Shown one piece after another: positions 15,074 to 22,047 of a stretch of DNA of 49,671 nt. Position numbers and translations under genes: made by a program. How positions within the stretch are numbered: position 1 is the first letter of the stretch; the number at the start of each line of letters is the position of its first letter. This DNA comes from Candidatus Bathyarchaeota archaeon. GTDB taxonomy: Archaea > Thermoproteota > Bathyarchaeia > Bathyarchaeales > Bathycorpusculaceae. The notes below the pieces were generated by a model. That model ran no database searches. It was given only the letters and a program-made list of their open reading frames with translations, and was not told the DNA's origin. Location of the stretch: contig PLNS01000026.1 in the NCBI GenBank assembly GCA_003141855.1, forward strand, positions 61,754 to 111,424. The letters are read 5' to 3'.

Positions 15074-15097
15074 GGACATACTGTCCCCTTATTGTCC
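15074..15097. promoter_or_regulatory. Operator between ATPase and regulator genes
   Basis: GGACA-TAC-TGTCC (15074-15086) is a perfect 5-bp inverted repeat, followed by another half site TGTCC at 15093-15097. It lies between the AT-rich promoter (about 15063-15073) and the ATG at 15118. A repressor bound here would block the regulator's own promoter and perhaps the divergent ATPase operon. Confidence 0.55.
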
Positions 15098-15117
15098 ACT
15101 AATTTGGAGATAATAGA

Positions 15118-15786
15118 ATGGGAAACATAAGCAAGGAAGATAGAGACACAAACGCATTGAAGCTTGCAGCGATTTGGCTGCACAAGGAGAACATATGGCT
15201 AAATGTCGGAGAAATCAAAGATCAAACACGGCTTCCCACAAGAACGTTATCGCGGTACCTAAACCAGCTCGTGAAGACTAACAAGCTAGAACGTACAACC
15301 GAAACTAGCCATCCTAAATCTAGGAAGCGTCTCTATAGACCGACTAAGGAGTATTGGCAGAAGACCTTTAAGTGGATTCCAATTAGCCCAAAAGCTAACG
15401 ATGCAGAGTACTTGTTCTTTACAGAACTAGCCAGCAACATTACAAAAGAATTCGAAGAGGTAAAAAGCAAAACCAATGTGATAGCTGAGAAATCAAGAAA
15501 CAAAGACGCAAAAGGATTATCGCGCGAAAAGTTGAATTCTTTGAATGCACTAATTTCTGCATTCATTCGGGCTGCACGGCTGGACCTGTCTCGTGAGTAC
15601 TTCACCGAAAACAGGGAGCCCGAGGCGGTTTATGCGCTACTTCGAGACAGCACCAAAAGGGTGGTCGATAGCTATCTCAAACTATGGGTATTCATCAACT
15701 CGACATATGGTGCAAGAGAAGTATATACGAGGCACATGGAGAGCTTACAGAGATCCGCAGGCAAGTTAAAACGGAGAAATCCTTGA
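15118..15786 (+). CDS. Winged-helix transcriptional regulator of the element
   Basis: The first 75 residues form a winged helix (LKLAAIWLHKENIWLNVGEI, then LPTRTLSRYLNQLVKTNKLE as the recognition part). The rest is helical and charged and may mediate dimerisation. It is transcribed away from the ATPase-nuclease-integrase operon, with the inverted repeat GGACA-N3-TGTCC in its promoter. This is the usual arrangement of a lysogeny or copy-control repressor that also regulates itself; that role is inferred. No specific family is recognised. Confidence 0.75.
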   Translation: MGNISKEDRDTNALKLAAIWLHKENIWLNVGEIKDQTRLPTRTLSRYLNQLVKTNKLERTTETSHPKSRKRLYRPTKEYWQKTFKWIPISPKANDAEYLFFTELASNITKEFEEVKSKTNVIAEKSRNKDAKGLSREKLNSLNALISAFIRAARLDLSREYFTENREPEAVYALLRDSTKRVVDSYLKLWVFINSTYGAREVYTRHMESLQRSAGKLKRRNP

Positions 15787-16018
15787 TGCTGCGCTTACTC
15801 TGCTACAGAGATCTAAACAATACATCCAAGTAGCCCTATGAGCACACAGACGCGATAAGTTTTTCCGTAAACATAGCTGTGTCTGGTTTGTAAATGCGAA
15901 AAATCAACCTTTTGCCGATTCCTTAAAATTCAGGCTTGACTGAAACGTCTCCCGCCCCTGTCATAGCCGTTTATGTACTCTATGCAAAACCGGCGACAAG
16001 AGATCATTGCAAGCATTG

Positions 16019-16240
16019 TCACGGGCGGGGAGCAAACTTGGGCTTAGTCTCATACCAGAACGTGTAAAACATCTTCTCGTCAGGCGTGAACTGGTTCTCC
16101 CAGCCCGTGCTAAAGTTAAGGAATCCGGGCTTGCTCTTGTGCACAGCCATGACTTTCAGGCGCTCGTCATGCGACAGCTTGGTTACGTCGACATCTACAT
16201 GGTACTGGTTCTTCTTCTTTTTGAACAGGTCATCGCTCAT
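16019..16240 (-). CDS. Small hypothetical protein, last gene of the zinc-ribbon operon (73 aa)
   Basis: A charged protein starting MSDDLFKKKKNQYHVDVDVT. It has no Cys cluster or membrane segment, and I recognise no family. The ATG at 16240 is preferred to an in-frame TTG at 16249 because AGGTTGAT sits just upstream. It follows the 47-aa gene by 12 nt and ends the six-gene minus-strand operon. Confidence 0.55.
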   Translation of the reverse strand: MSDDLFKKKKNQYHVDVDVTKLSHDERLKVMAVHKSKPGFLNFSTGWENQFTPDEKMFYTFWYETKPKFAPRP

Positions 16241-16252
16241 ACCGATCAACCT

Positions 16253-16396
16253 TTACTCTTCGGGTTTGGGCAAGACGAACAGCGGAAAGACATCCAAGTT
16301 TGATTCTTCGGCTGCCTTAATGCCCAAAAACTTTAGGACTTTTTTCTGACCCTCAGGCGTAAGGTCACTCAAAAATACCTCAAGCTCGTCGTCCAT
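16253..16396 (-). CDS. Small acidic protein (47 aa) in the zinc-ribbon operon
   Basis: An acidic protein, MDDELEVFLSDLTPEGQKKV and onward, ending in a Pro/Glu tail. The ATG follows AGGTGAT at 5 nt, a good ribosome-binding site, and lies 17 nt before the stop of the preceding gene. The N-terminal part looks like a short two-helix unit (LTPEGQKKVLKFLGI). The function is unknown. Confidence 0.6.
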   Translation of the reverse strand: MDDELEVFLSDLTPEGQKKVLKFLGIKAAEESNLDVFPLFVLPKPEE

Positions 16397-16541
16397 GACT
16401 TATCACCTTGATTTCCGTTTGAGTTTTCACGGAAAAGACGCATTTGCACTCTTGGCATTTGAATTGGACAATCCGCAGGTTGCCTGAGTCTGTGAACCCG
16501 AGAAACTTGGAGCTCATCGCATGACATTCGGGGCAGATCAT
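16380..16541 (-). CDS. Zinc-ribbon protein C of the triplet (53 aa)
   Basis: Short zinc ribbon: CPEC near the N-terminus (Cys3, Cys6) and FKCQECKCVF (Cys29, Cys32, Cys34). It shares this pattern with the two genes before it. The start ATG overlaps the previous stop as ATGA. The C-terminus is basic (HGRRA). Probably a DNA- or protein-binding regulator of the element, inferred from the fold only. Confidence 0.65.
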   Translation of the reverse strand: MICPECHAMSSKFLGFTDSGNLRIVQFKCQECKCVFSVKTQTEIKVISHGRRA

Positions 16542-16753
16542 GTCTGCGCCTCCATGAACATCCTCTCTATCCGATCATGCTTGGTGACCTCGAGGTGCCA
16601 GTGTGTGACCATGAATTCGCGGAACTCGCACTCGCATTCTTTGCAACTGTACCTTGTAACGAGGATGGCGCAGTTGTCGCCAAGCCGCTCGCTCTTTTCT
16701 ATTCCCAGAGTCTTTAGGCGCGTCAAGCCGCAGTCAGGACAGCTTAGAATCAT
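16538..16753 (-). CDS. Zinc-ribbon protein B of the triplet (71 aa)
   Basis: Starts MILSCPDCGLTRLK with Cys5 and Cys8 and continues to YSCKECECEFREF, the same spacing as its neighbours. The ATG at 16753 overlaps the previous stop by 4 nt (ATGA), which fixes the start; the frame upstream of it is a shadow of the previous gene. Conserved His/Trp residues follow the second knuckle (VTHWHLEVTKHDR). A paralogue of proteins A and C. Confidence 0.65.
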   Translation of the reverse strand: MILSCPDCGLTRLKTLGIEKSERLGDNCAILVTRYSCKECECEFREFMVTHWHLEVTKHDRIERMFMEAQT

Positions 16754-16944
16754 GGCTCGAACTCCCGCCCATGCGCGGTGACTTCGGTCTCTACTCCCCA
16801 CCGCTCGATCTGCTGGAACTCACAGCCGCAGCTATGGCACCGATATTTCGTTATGGTCACCGTATGCTCGTCGTCTTGGCGGTCATCGTTCATCGTCAGA
16901 AGGCTTTCACTGTTAGCGCTGGAGCATTCGGGGCAACTGGTCAT
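16750..16944 (-). CDS. Zinc-ribbon protein A of the triplet (64 aa)
   Basis: Starts MTSCPECSSAN (Cys4, Cys7), has a polar linker, then YRCHSCGCEFQQIE. The second knuckle has three Cys in a C-x2-C-x-C pattern, shared by all three paralogues. The start overlaps the stop of the SWIM gene as ATGA. A longer upstream frame exists but lies inside the SWIM gene. Confidence 0.65.
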   Translation of the reverse strand: MTSCPECSSANSESLLTMNDDRQDDEHTVTITKYRCHSCGCEFQQIERWGVETEVTAHGREFEP

Positions 16945-17216
16945 AGCGGCGCCTCCCAGAGCCCGAGCAGATAGAGCCAGTTCGGTTCCTGCGAAGTTTG
17001 TTGCAAGACCGCGTGTATGTGTTTGCATTCGATTTGGCGGAATTTGAAGTCGGCACAGTCACAAGTCCATTTGCCCCTAAACAATGTGACGCTGTATCCG
17101 CCTCTGCCGGACTGACTTTTGACCCAGAACGTTTCGGGGTTGATTTGCTCGATGTCTTGGGGCTGAATCTGTTCGCCCCGTTGTTTACGGGATAAGACTT
17201 GTGTTGCCATATGCAT
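16941..17216 (-). CDS. SWIM-type zinc-finger protein (91 aa), first gene of the small operon
   Basis: The C-terminal half has WTCDCADFKFRQIECKHIHA: Cys52, Cys54, Cys64, His66, the CxCx(n)CxH pattern of SWIM zinc fingers. The preceding FWVKSQSGRGGYSVTLFRGK forms the usual beta-strands. SWIM domains bind DNA or protein and occur in Rad51-paralogue partners, transposases and SWI2/SNF2 helicases; here the domain stands alone. The TATA element at 17243-17250 lies about 30 bp before the ATG, so the mRNA is nearly leaderless. The downstream genes all overlap, so this promoter should serve the whole operon. Confidence 0.75.
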   Translation of the reverse strand: MHMATQVLSRKQRGEQIQPQDIEQINPETFWVKSQSGRGGYSVTLFRGKWTCDCADFKFRQIECKHIHAVLQQTSQEPNWLYLLGLWEAPL

Positions 17217-17242
17217 CTACCTACCGAATGATGCGCGAGACC

Positions 17243-17250
17243 ATATATAA
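17243..17250. promoter_or_regulatory. Shared TATA element for two divergent transcripts
   Basis: ATATATAA within CCATATATAAAC is close to symmetrical. It sits about 30 bp before the SWIM gene start (17216, minus) and about 40 bp before the AbrB-like gene start (17289, plus). No other TATA-like sequence exists in this 72-bp gap, so one box probably serves both directions, as seen in compact viral or plasmid genomes. Confidence 0.5.
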
Positions 17251-17288
17251 ACTCCTCTGCCAACCAATAGGTAGAAATAAATAAGCCA

Positions 17289-17474
17289 ATGTACATAGAA
17301 AAGGGCATGAGCCTCAAATCAAAAACATCGATAGCCCGACCAAAATCAAAGTCGCTGAGAGCCACAATCCCCGAAGGAATCTGCGTTTTTCTCGGAATCA
17401 ATGCGGGAGATACGCTCGAATGGCAAATGACCGACACGCCCGACGGACGCGCAGCCACGGTTCGAAAGATCTAA
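17289..17474 (+). CDS. AbrB/SpoVT-like swapped-hairpin DNA-binding protein (61 aa)
   Basis: The sequence SKSLRATIPEGICVFLGINA followed by GDTLEWQM has the AbrB/MazE swapped-hairpin pattern (basic strand, Pro-Glu, hydrophobic turn, GDxLEW). Such proteins are transition-state regulators or antitoxins. No toxin gene follows it directly. A shorter start at ATG 17307 (MSLKSKT...) is also possible. It is divergent from the zinc-ribbon operon and shares its TATA element, so it may control that operon (inference). Confidence 0.7.
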   Translation: MYIEKGMSLKSKTSIARPKSKSLRATIPEGICVFLGINAGDTLEWQMTDTPDGRAATVRKI

Positions 17475-17553
17475 AATCCGTTCACTGAAGTTCCACTTAG
17501 GCAGAAATGTTATTCCCAGACCAGGGCTATGCTCGATCGCTTGGGCACGTCAA

Positions 17554-17573
17554 AAAATTTCCCGGAAAAATTT
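17554..17573 (+). repeat. 20-bp direct repeat, copy 1
   Basis: AAAATTTCCCGGAAAAATTT, identical to 18359-18378. Similarity continues downstream in a looser way (a run of A, then CAATG and TGATT). Both copies lie in gaps between small accessory genes of the element. Confidence 0.7.
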
Positions 17574-17601
17574 GGGCAAAACTCGATGCAATGTACAGTG
17601 A

Positions 17602-17796
17602 TTGGTCAAAGTGGAAATCCTCATTGGTATTACCACCAAATTAGTAGGTAATAGATATTCGATTGAATTACCTAATCATTGGAATTACTCGGTCTGTCTT
17701 TTAGGCGATAATTCGGCTGTTTATGGATTAGGCGGATTTTATCTAGACATACCTGCTGGAAGCACAACTAAAGACTTCTATTTGCCTCCCGTGTAA
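17602..17796 (+). CDS. Doubtful small ORF (64 aa)
   Basis: A 64-codon frame starting at TTG or GTG with no ATG and no clear ribosome-binding site. The product has alternating hydrophobic and polar residues (YSIELPNHWNYSVCLLG...), like a fragment of a beta-rich extracellular protein. It could be the remnant of a larger gene. No family is recognised. Confidence 0.3.
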   Translation: MVKVEILIGITTKLVGNRYSIELPNHWNYSVCLLGDNSAVYGLGGFYLDIPAGSTTKDFYLPPV

Positions 17797-17808
17797 TCCC
17801 TGAGCGCG

Positions 17809-18210
17809 CTAGCCTACGAAAGAAGTCACATAACCGTATGCTTTGATCTCTAAGTTGTCTAAATGGTCTGCCTCTGTAAAGTCTTTAACTATGGTTCCAT
17901 TCATTGGGTAATCAGTTAGCCATATCCTATGCTCTGTTGGTTGAGAATTTGAATCCACTGTACCAATATTCTGGCTTATCACTACTCGTGAGCCATTAGT
18001 CGCCACATAAGTTATAGTCAATTTACAATTATAGAGCATGTTACTTGTATGGAACCATAATTGTAACTTCCCTGGATAACCAGAGTCAGAAACGAGTGTT
18101 AATGTTCCATTGTACTTTGCAGCAACCTGTTGCCCTAGATAAGATATTGAAGCAATAGAAACTACTGCAACAACTACTATCACCAAAGCTATCAATTGTA
18201 CCTTCTTCAT
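17809..18210 (-). CDS. Secreted or membrane-anchored beta-rich protein (133 aa)
   Basis: One N-terminal hydrophobic segment (about 4-22, with a basic start MKKVQ) precedes an extracellular-type domain of about 110 residues rich in Thr, Ser, Asn and Tyr, with several possible N-glycosylation sites. I recognise no family. The ATG at 18210 is preferred to an in-frame TTG at 18219. The promoter carries a perfect inverted repeat just before the start, so the gene is probably tightly controlled. It lies between AbrB-like and other small accessory genes. Confidence 0.65.
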   Translation of the reverse strand: MKKVQLIALVIVVVAVVSIASISYLGQQVAAKYNGTLTLVSDSGYPGKLQLWFHTSNMLYNCKLTITYVATNGSRVVISQNIGTVDSNSQPTEHRIWLTDYPMNGTIVKDFTEADHLDNLEIKAYGYVTSFVG

Positions 18211-18213
18211 GTT

Positions 18214-18233
18214 AATCAAACAATCGTTTGATT
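18214..18233. promoter_or_regulatory. Operator-like perfect inverted repeat before the secreted-protein gene
   Basis: AATCAAAC-AATC-GTTTGATT: 8-bp arms with a 4-nt spacer, between a TATA-like AT-rich stretch (about 18234-18246) and the ATG at 18210. It is well placed to block RNA polymerase. Confidence 0.6.
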
Positions 18234-18358
18234 GTTTTAAGTATAAGAAATTTGCGACATCCCCACCAAACTCGGGAATTGCTGTTTAAGGAGCGCTTGC
18301 ATAACTCAGGTTTGTAATCTTTCAAAATCCTTCTGATTCCTGTATGTCGGCGCGTCTG

Positions 18359-18378
18359 AAAATTTCCCGGAAAAATTT
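18359..18378 (+). repeat. 20-bp direct repeat, copy 2
   Basis: Exact copy of 17554-17573, in the 270-bp gap between the two minus-strand genes at 17809 and 18501. I see no gene here. Confidence 0.7.
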
Positions 18379-18500
18379 CGGTAAAAGCTTACAATGATTA
18401 CATTGACATGGCGGTTGGACGTAGCTACATATTCGTTAGAGATTGTCTAAAACGACAATTTTTCAACTTTACAATCTCCTATTTACCGTTTAGAAGGGCA

Positions 18501-19046
18501 CTACTTCATCTGGAGACCAATAAGCAGGTTTATCATCATAACCCATTGTTGTGTGCTACTTGCCTGATCTTTGGTTAATGTATCGACGACTCCGCCCGTG
18601 AACAAGAGATTTGCATGGGATTCCTTGTCGATGCTCCAAACTTTAAATTTCTTTTGAGTTCCATCCTTGAAATCAATCAACAGGGCGGGCGCTTTCCAGA
18701 ATCCACTTGTTATTGATGCTCTCGTCATATCAGATATCTTGTAGGTTTGTCCGTCATAATTAAAGAAACTCTTAGTTAGAGTGCCTCTTTCAGTTTCAAG
18801 TATTGGGGGTCCATCACTCATTGTGGTCTCTGATTCAGGGTCATTCAGCATTTTTTCGGTTGTTTCCAGATAAGAACAACCAATTTCACAATCTTCTCGT
18901 TTGGAACATAAATAGCAACAGTAATTTTTAGTAGAGTTTGTGCAGAAGTCAGTTCTTACCACTTTATGTTCCGGATCTTCATTTACTGATTTGCAAAACT
19001 GATTGTCCAAAAGATACTCGCAGGTTATCGGTTCTTTCTTGTTCAT
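18501..19046 (-). CDS. Hypothetical protein with Cys-rich N-terminus (181 aa)
   Basis: The first 60 residues hold about ten cysteines (CEYL, FCKS, FCTN, YCCYLCSKREDCEIGC), suggesting a metal- or disulfide-stabilised domain. After a linker comes a beta-rich region (KISDMTRASITSGFWKAPALLIDFKDGTQ) resembling small PH-like or bacterial short PH domains, ending in a hydrophobic helix (WVMMINLLIGLQMK). No signal peptide is seen. A G-rich stretch precedes the ATG. The function is unknown. Confidence 0.6.
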   Translation of the reverse strand: MNKKEPITCEYLLDNQFCKSVNEDPEHKVVRTDFCTNSTKNYCCYLCSKREDCEIGCSYLETTEKMLNDPESETTMSDGPPILETERGTLTKSFFNYDGQTYKISDMTRASITSGFWKAPALLIDFKDGTQKKFKVWSIDKESHANLLFTGGVVDTLTKDQASSTQQWVMMINLLIGLQMK

Positions 19047-19112
19047 CCCGCTCCCCTTCCATGCGCTATATGAGCCATCAACTACATAAAAGCTTCCGAC
19101 TAATCGGTGCCT

Positions 19113-19257
19113 ATGCCGAAGCGCTATATCAACGTGAAACTGCCTGTCGAATTGGCTGATGAGGTCGATAAAATAGGAGAAGAAACTTTTGGGATACAGA
19201 AGCCGGGCAGAGTTTGTGGCGGAAGCGGTCAGGGATAAGCTTATTCAGGTGAGATGA
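19113..19257 (+). pseudogene. Frameshifted ribbon-helix-helix (CopG-like) gene
   Basis: Frame 1 reads MPKRYINVKLPVELADEVDK, the typical N-terminal strand and helix of a CopG/Arc-type repressor. It then leaves the family and stops early. Removing one G from GGG at 19191-19193 restores GYRSRAEFVAEAVRDKLIQV, a standard second helix, ending at TGA 19255-19257. The intact product would be about 47 aa. This is a real frameshift mutation, a sequencing error, or an unusual +1 shift; the first two are likelier. Confidence 0.7.
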
Positions 19258-19264
19258 GCGTTCG

Positions 19265-19681
19265 CTAAGTATTAGCTTGCGCCAACAGGTTTTCATAATC
19301 AGTTTTAGTTATTCGCCTTATCGCCATCTGAAAGTAGCATTGAGTTTGGCTTTTTTGCTTTTGAAAAGATAATCGTTTGACAAGCATCTTGATGGGTAAA
19401 GGATTAGCCCATTGATGCAAATTTGAAAGAAGTACAAATCTAAATATCTCGCCATCACAAGGTGACTGCAGCTCACTGTCCAACACCGCATCTGCCAAAA
19501 ATTCCTGGCCCCCCGTCTTAAGAAATATAACCTGGTCTCCTTTGCGAGTTTGTAGCCGGTTCTGCGCGTTTCGACCTAATCGCCAACGCTTATCTCTTGC
19601 AACACGATTAAAGAGTTCCTCCGCTGAGCCAATTGCGAAGTCGCTATACTCAGAAAACGCAAATATCCAATAGTTAACCAT
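19265..19681 (-). CDS. EVE/PUA-like domain protein (138 aa)
   Basis: MVNYWIFAFSEY at the start, RKGDQVIFLKTGGQEFLADAVLDSE in the middle and a later Ser/Pro-rich turn match the general pattern of EVE-type PUA-like domains, which bind modified bases in nucleic acids. In bacteria and archaea such proteins often sit beside restriction systems that act on modified DNA. Here it lies about 180 bp downstream of the type III restriction gene on the same strand. The assignment rests on pattern only. Confidence 0.55.
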   Translation of the reverse strand: MVNYWIFAFSEYSDFAIGSAEELFNRVARDKRWRLGRNAQNRLQTRKGDQVIFLKTGGQEFLADAVLDSELQSPCDGEIFRFVLLSNLHQWANPLPIKMLVKRLSFQKQKSQTQCYFQMAIRRITKTDYENLLAQANT

Positions 19682-19860
19682 CGTTATTTTCTCGCTTATA
19701 ATCTGTATTTTGCATCATAGAATATCTAACTTGCTACACAATCAAAGGACGGCAAAATAAACAAAGGGGTAGCTTAAACAAGACAGGCCTTCCTCTCCAT
19801 ATTAATTTCTGGGAGACCTTCCTTAGTGTGCTTGTAGAGCTGTCGGTTGATTTAAAGGAA

Positions 19861-22047
19861 TTATAGAGTCAATAGTTTCCATGAACTCAAATTATTCGCA
19901 TCATAAAAGTATACATCTTCGTCATTATACCTCCAAGTGCCATTAATGTTAATTACAATTCCGCCCCAAATTCTCTTGCCTTTTGCGTTCTGTTCTCTAA
20001 TAAACCTCTGAAGCCCTTCAGATCGAGGGGCTGCATCGCTTGTTTCTGCTGTTCTCCCGGCTTTGGGGTCAAATATTCCAATACTTCCATTTAGGAATTG
20101 AACTATGAAATCAGGATAAAAAGCTCCTTTTGCATCGCTCCTTGGAACGGCAAAATATTTAATCTCACTTTCTCCGTTTTTGAACCACCATTTAACGTTT
20201 GGAGATTCTTGTAATGCTTCAACAAAGTCTTTTTCGGGTTCACTTTGTTTTCGCGTGTAGAAGGGTTTCATGATTGACTTGGTCCTGTCTCCTTTTGCAT
20301 ATTTCGCATTATAGCTAATGAGTATCGGAACGTCCCAATTTGCAGTGATAATTTTCTCTCTCGCTTCGCTAAGAGGTTCAATAACTTTTCGTTTGTATCT
20401 TTCTTTTGCAATATTAATTGCCGCCAAAAAATGCGGTGTATTTTCTTTACCAAGGACAATTCTTTGCGTTTGTGAATCAAACTTTTTCAGCTGAAATTTC
20501 TCAGTGAAAAATTGGTAAATGGCAGTTTTCATTCGATCACTCGAATCAACGGGAGCAAAAGGATAGCATACGGCTGTTATGAACTTATCAAATCTCTGTT
20601 GTAATTCGGCCGAATTGAGTTGCACCTCAATGCTTCCTTTGTGCTCTATTTCCCCAAATTGATCAACATTAGTAATTCTTCCTTCAGCAATAATCGGATT
20701 AACAATTCTTTGCGGAGTAGGATTTATTTTATCTTTTAGATTTATTTCGTTTGTAACCTCAAGAAAAATTTTGGCAAATTCGCCAGAGAGTCTTGTTCGC
20801 TCTCTTTGCCTTTTAAAGTAAATTGATGGAATTTTTACTTCGTTGAAAAGAGATGCATCTCTTACTGCTTCGAATATTGTAATATAATCTTTGGCATATT
20901 CCTCAGTGATATCAATATTCGGTAAATTAGTAAAAATAAATCCTTTATTCAGTTCAGGTTCATTATAGTATTTTAATTCAGGCATTCTCATAATTCTACC
21001 GATTGTTTGAATAGTAAATACAAAATTTGTCGATTCCCTGAAGATAACAAGAATTGATGCTCGGGGGCAGTCCCACCCCAGTGCAATAGCCTGTTTGAAA
21101 ACAAGTACTTCGACGTCATTATCATTTTTTTCCACATTTACTAAAGTATCAGTTTTTTCCTCAGAAAGCCAAATTGCCATTTTTCCGCTTTCTTCTGTTA
21201 TTCCTTTGCTTTTCAATATTTTAATTACATCATCTTTTTTGTTAATCAAGTTGCCTCTTTGATCGGGCAATTGTATAAGTAAAAGAGGATTAATGTCTGA
21301 GCCGTTTTTCTCATATAATTTTTTCAGTTCGTTCCGCTTCTTTATAGCTTGCTCAATAACTATTTCATCTGAGCTTTTAGGCCCAACTTTTAGCGATAAA
21401 AACTCAGGATTTACAGCAATTTCGGACTTAATCATTTCTTCACTCTTTACATCTGATAGAAACACTTTTTCAATTTCTGATAAATTTTCCTTTAGATTTG
21501 GGGTTGCCGAAACTTCGAGTGTTACTTTCGGTGAAATTGCTAAAATCAGTTCTCTTGATTTTTCAGAGCTTGCGGTATGGTGGCTTTCATCAATAATTAG
21601 GATAATCTCCCTGCCTTCATCCTTAGTGTTCTGAACAACATTGTTTAGATTATTATCTTGCTCGTTTTCTCTGACAAAAATGTTGATGTCCTTTTTATTT
21701 ATACTATGCCAATTAATGAACAGAATTTCATTTTGATGAATTTTTTTATCCCGTAGCTCATTAAAATAAGAGCATTCCACGGTCTGTTCATCTTGATAGT
21801 ATTTTTCTAACTTTTCCTTACTTTGCTCATGAAGCATTCTTACAGATATCCAAATAAATGAGAATTTTTTATCGTCTTCTCTGTTACTCACTAAGTCTTT
21901 CAATAATTGCGAGACCATCAGCGTTTTGCCGCTTCCAGTAGGGGCTTGAAAAACTACTATTCCTGCTTCTGGGCCTCTAATTACATTTTCAATCTTCACT
22001 TTAAGACTGTCGATAGCTCGTTTTTGATAGTTTCGTAAATCAATCAT
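19861..22047 (-). CDS. Type III restriction enzyme, Res subunit (DEAD/DEAH helicase-nuclease)
   Basis: Res translocates on DNA and cleaves unmodified sites together with Mod. Superfamily 2 helicase motifs: RNYQKRAI (Q-like), APTGSGKT (35-42, Walker A), DESHH (about 153-157), SATPNL (motif III) and QTIGRIMRMPE (motif VI). Near the C-terminus, FYPDFIVQF...GIFDPKAGRT gives a PD-(D/E)XK nuclease site. The length, 728 aa, is slightly short for the family but complete in motifs. Its start overlaps the mod stop by 4 nt, so the two are cotranslated. Confidence 0.92.
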   Translation of the reverse strand: MIDLRNYQKRAIDSLKVKIENVIRGPEAGIVVFQAPTGSGKTLMVSQLLKDLVSNREDDKKFSFIWISVRMLHEQSKEKLEKYYQDEQTVECSYFNELRDKKIHQNEILFINWHSINKKDINIFVRENEQDNNLNNVVQNTKDEGREIILIIDESHHTASSEKSRELILAISPKVTLEVSATPNLKENLSEIEKVFLSDVKSEEMIKSEIAVNPEFLSLKVGPKSSDEIVIEQAIKKRNELKKLYEKNGSDINPLLLIQLPDQRGNLINKKDDVIKILKSKGITEESGKMAIWLSEEKTDTLVNVEKNDNDVEVLVFKQAIALGWDCPRASILVIFRESTNFVFTIQTIGRIMRMPELKYYNEPELNKGFIFTNLPNIDITEEYAKDYITIFEAVRDASLFNEVKIPSIYFKRQRERTRLSGEFAKIFLEVTNEINLKDKINPTPQRIVNPIIAEGRITNVDQFGEIEHKGSIEVQLNSAELQQRFDKFITAVCYPFAPVDSSDRMKTAIYQFFTEKFQLKKFDSQTQRIVLGKENTPHFLAAINIAKERYKRKVIEPLSEAREKIITANWDVPILISYNAKYAKGDRTKSIMKPFYTRKQSEPEKDFVEALQESPNVKWWFKNGESEIKYFAVPRSDAKGAFYPDFIVQFLNGSIGIFDPKAGRTAETSDAAPRSEGLQRFIREQNAKGKRIWGGIVININGTWRYNDEDVYFYDANNLSSWKLLTL

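Noticed and set aside
16019-16030. GGGCGGGG near 16022 as the 5' half matching the orphan tRNA fragment
   Set aside because: It is the end of a protein gene and nothing tRNA-like follows it.
16007-17458. Long plus- and minus-strand frames overlapping the small zinc-ribbon operon, including a 181-codon minus frame
   Set aside because: The ATGA-linked zinc-ribbon set explains the region better; the alternative frames are low complexity without Cys patterns and would ignore the promoter at 17243.
19113-19257. Programmed frameshift in the ribbon-helix-helix gene
   Set aside because: No standard slippery heptamer is in the right phase; a simple one-base insertion explains it.
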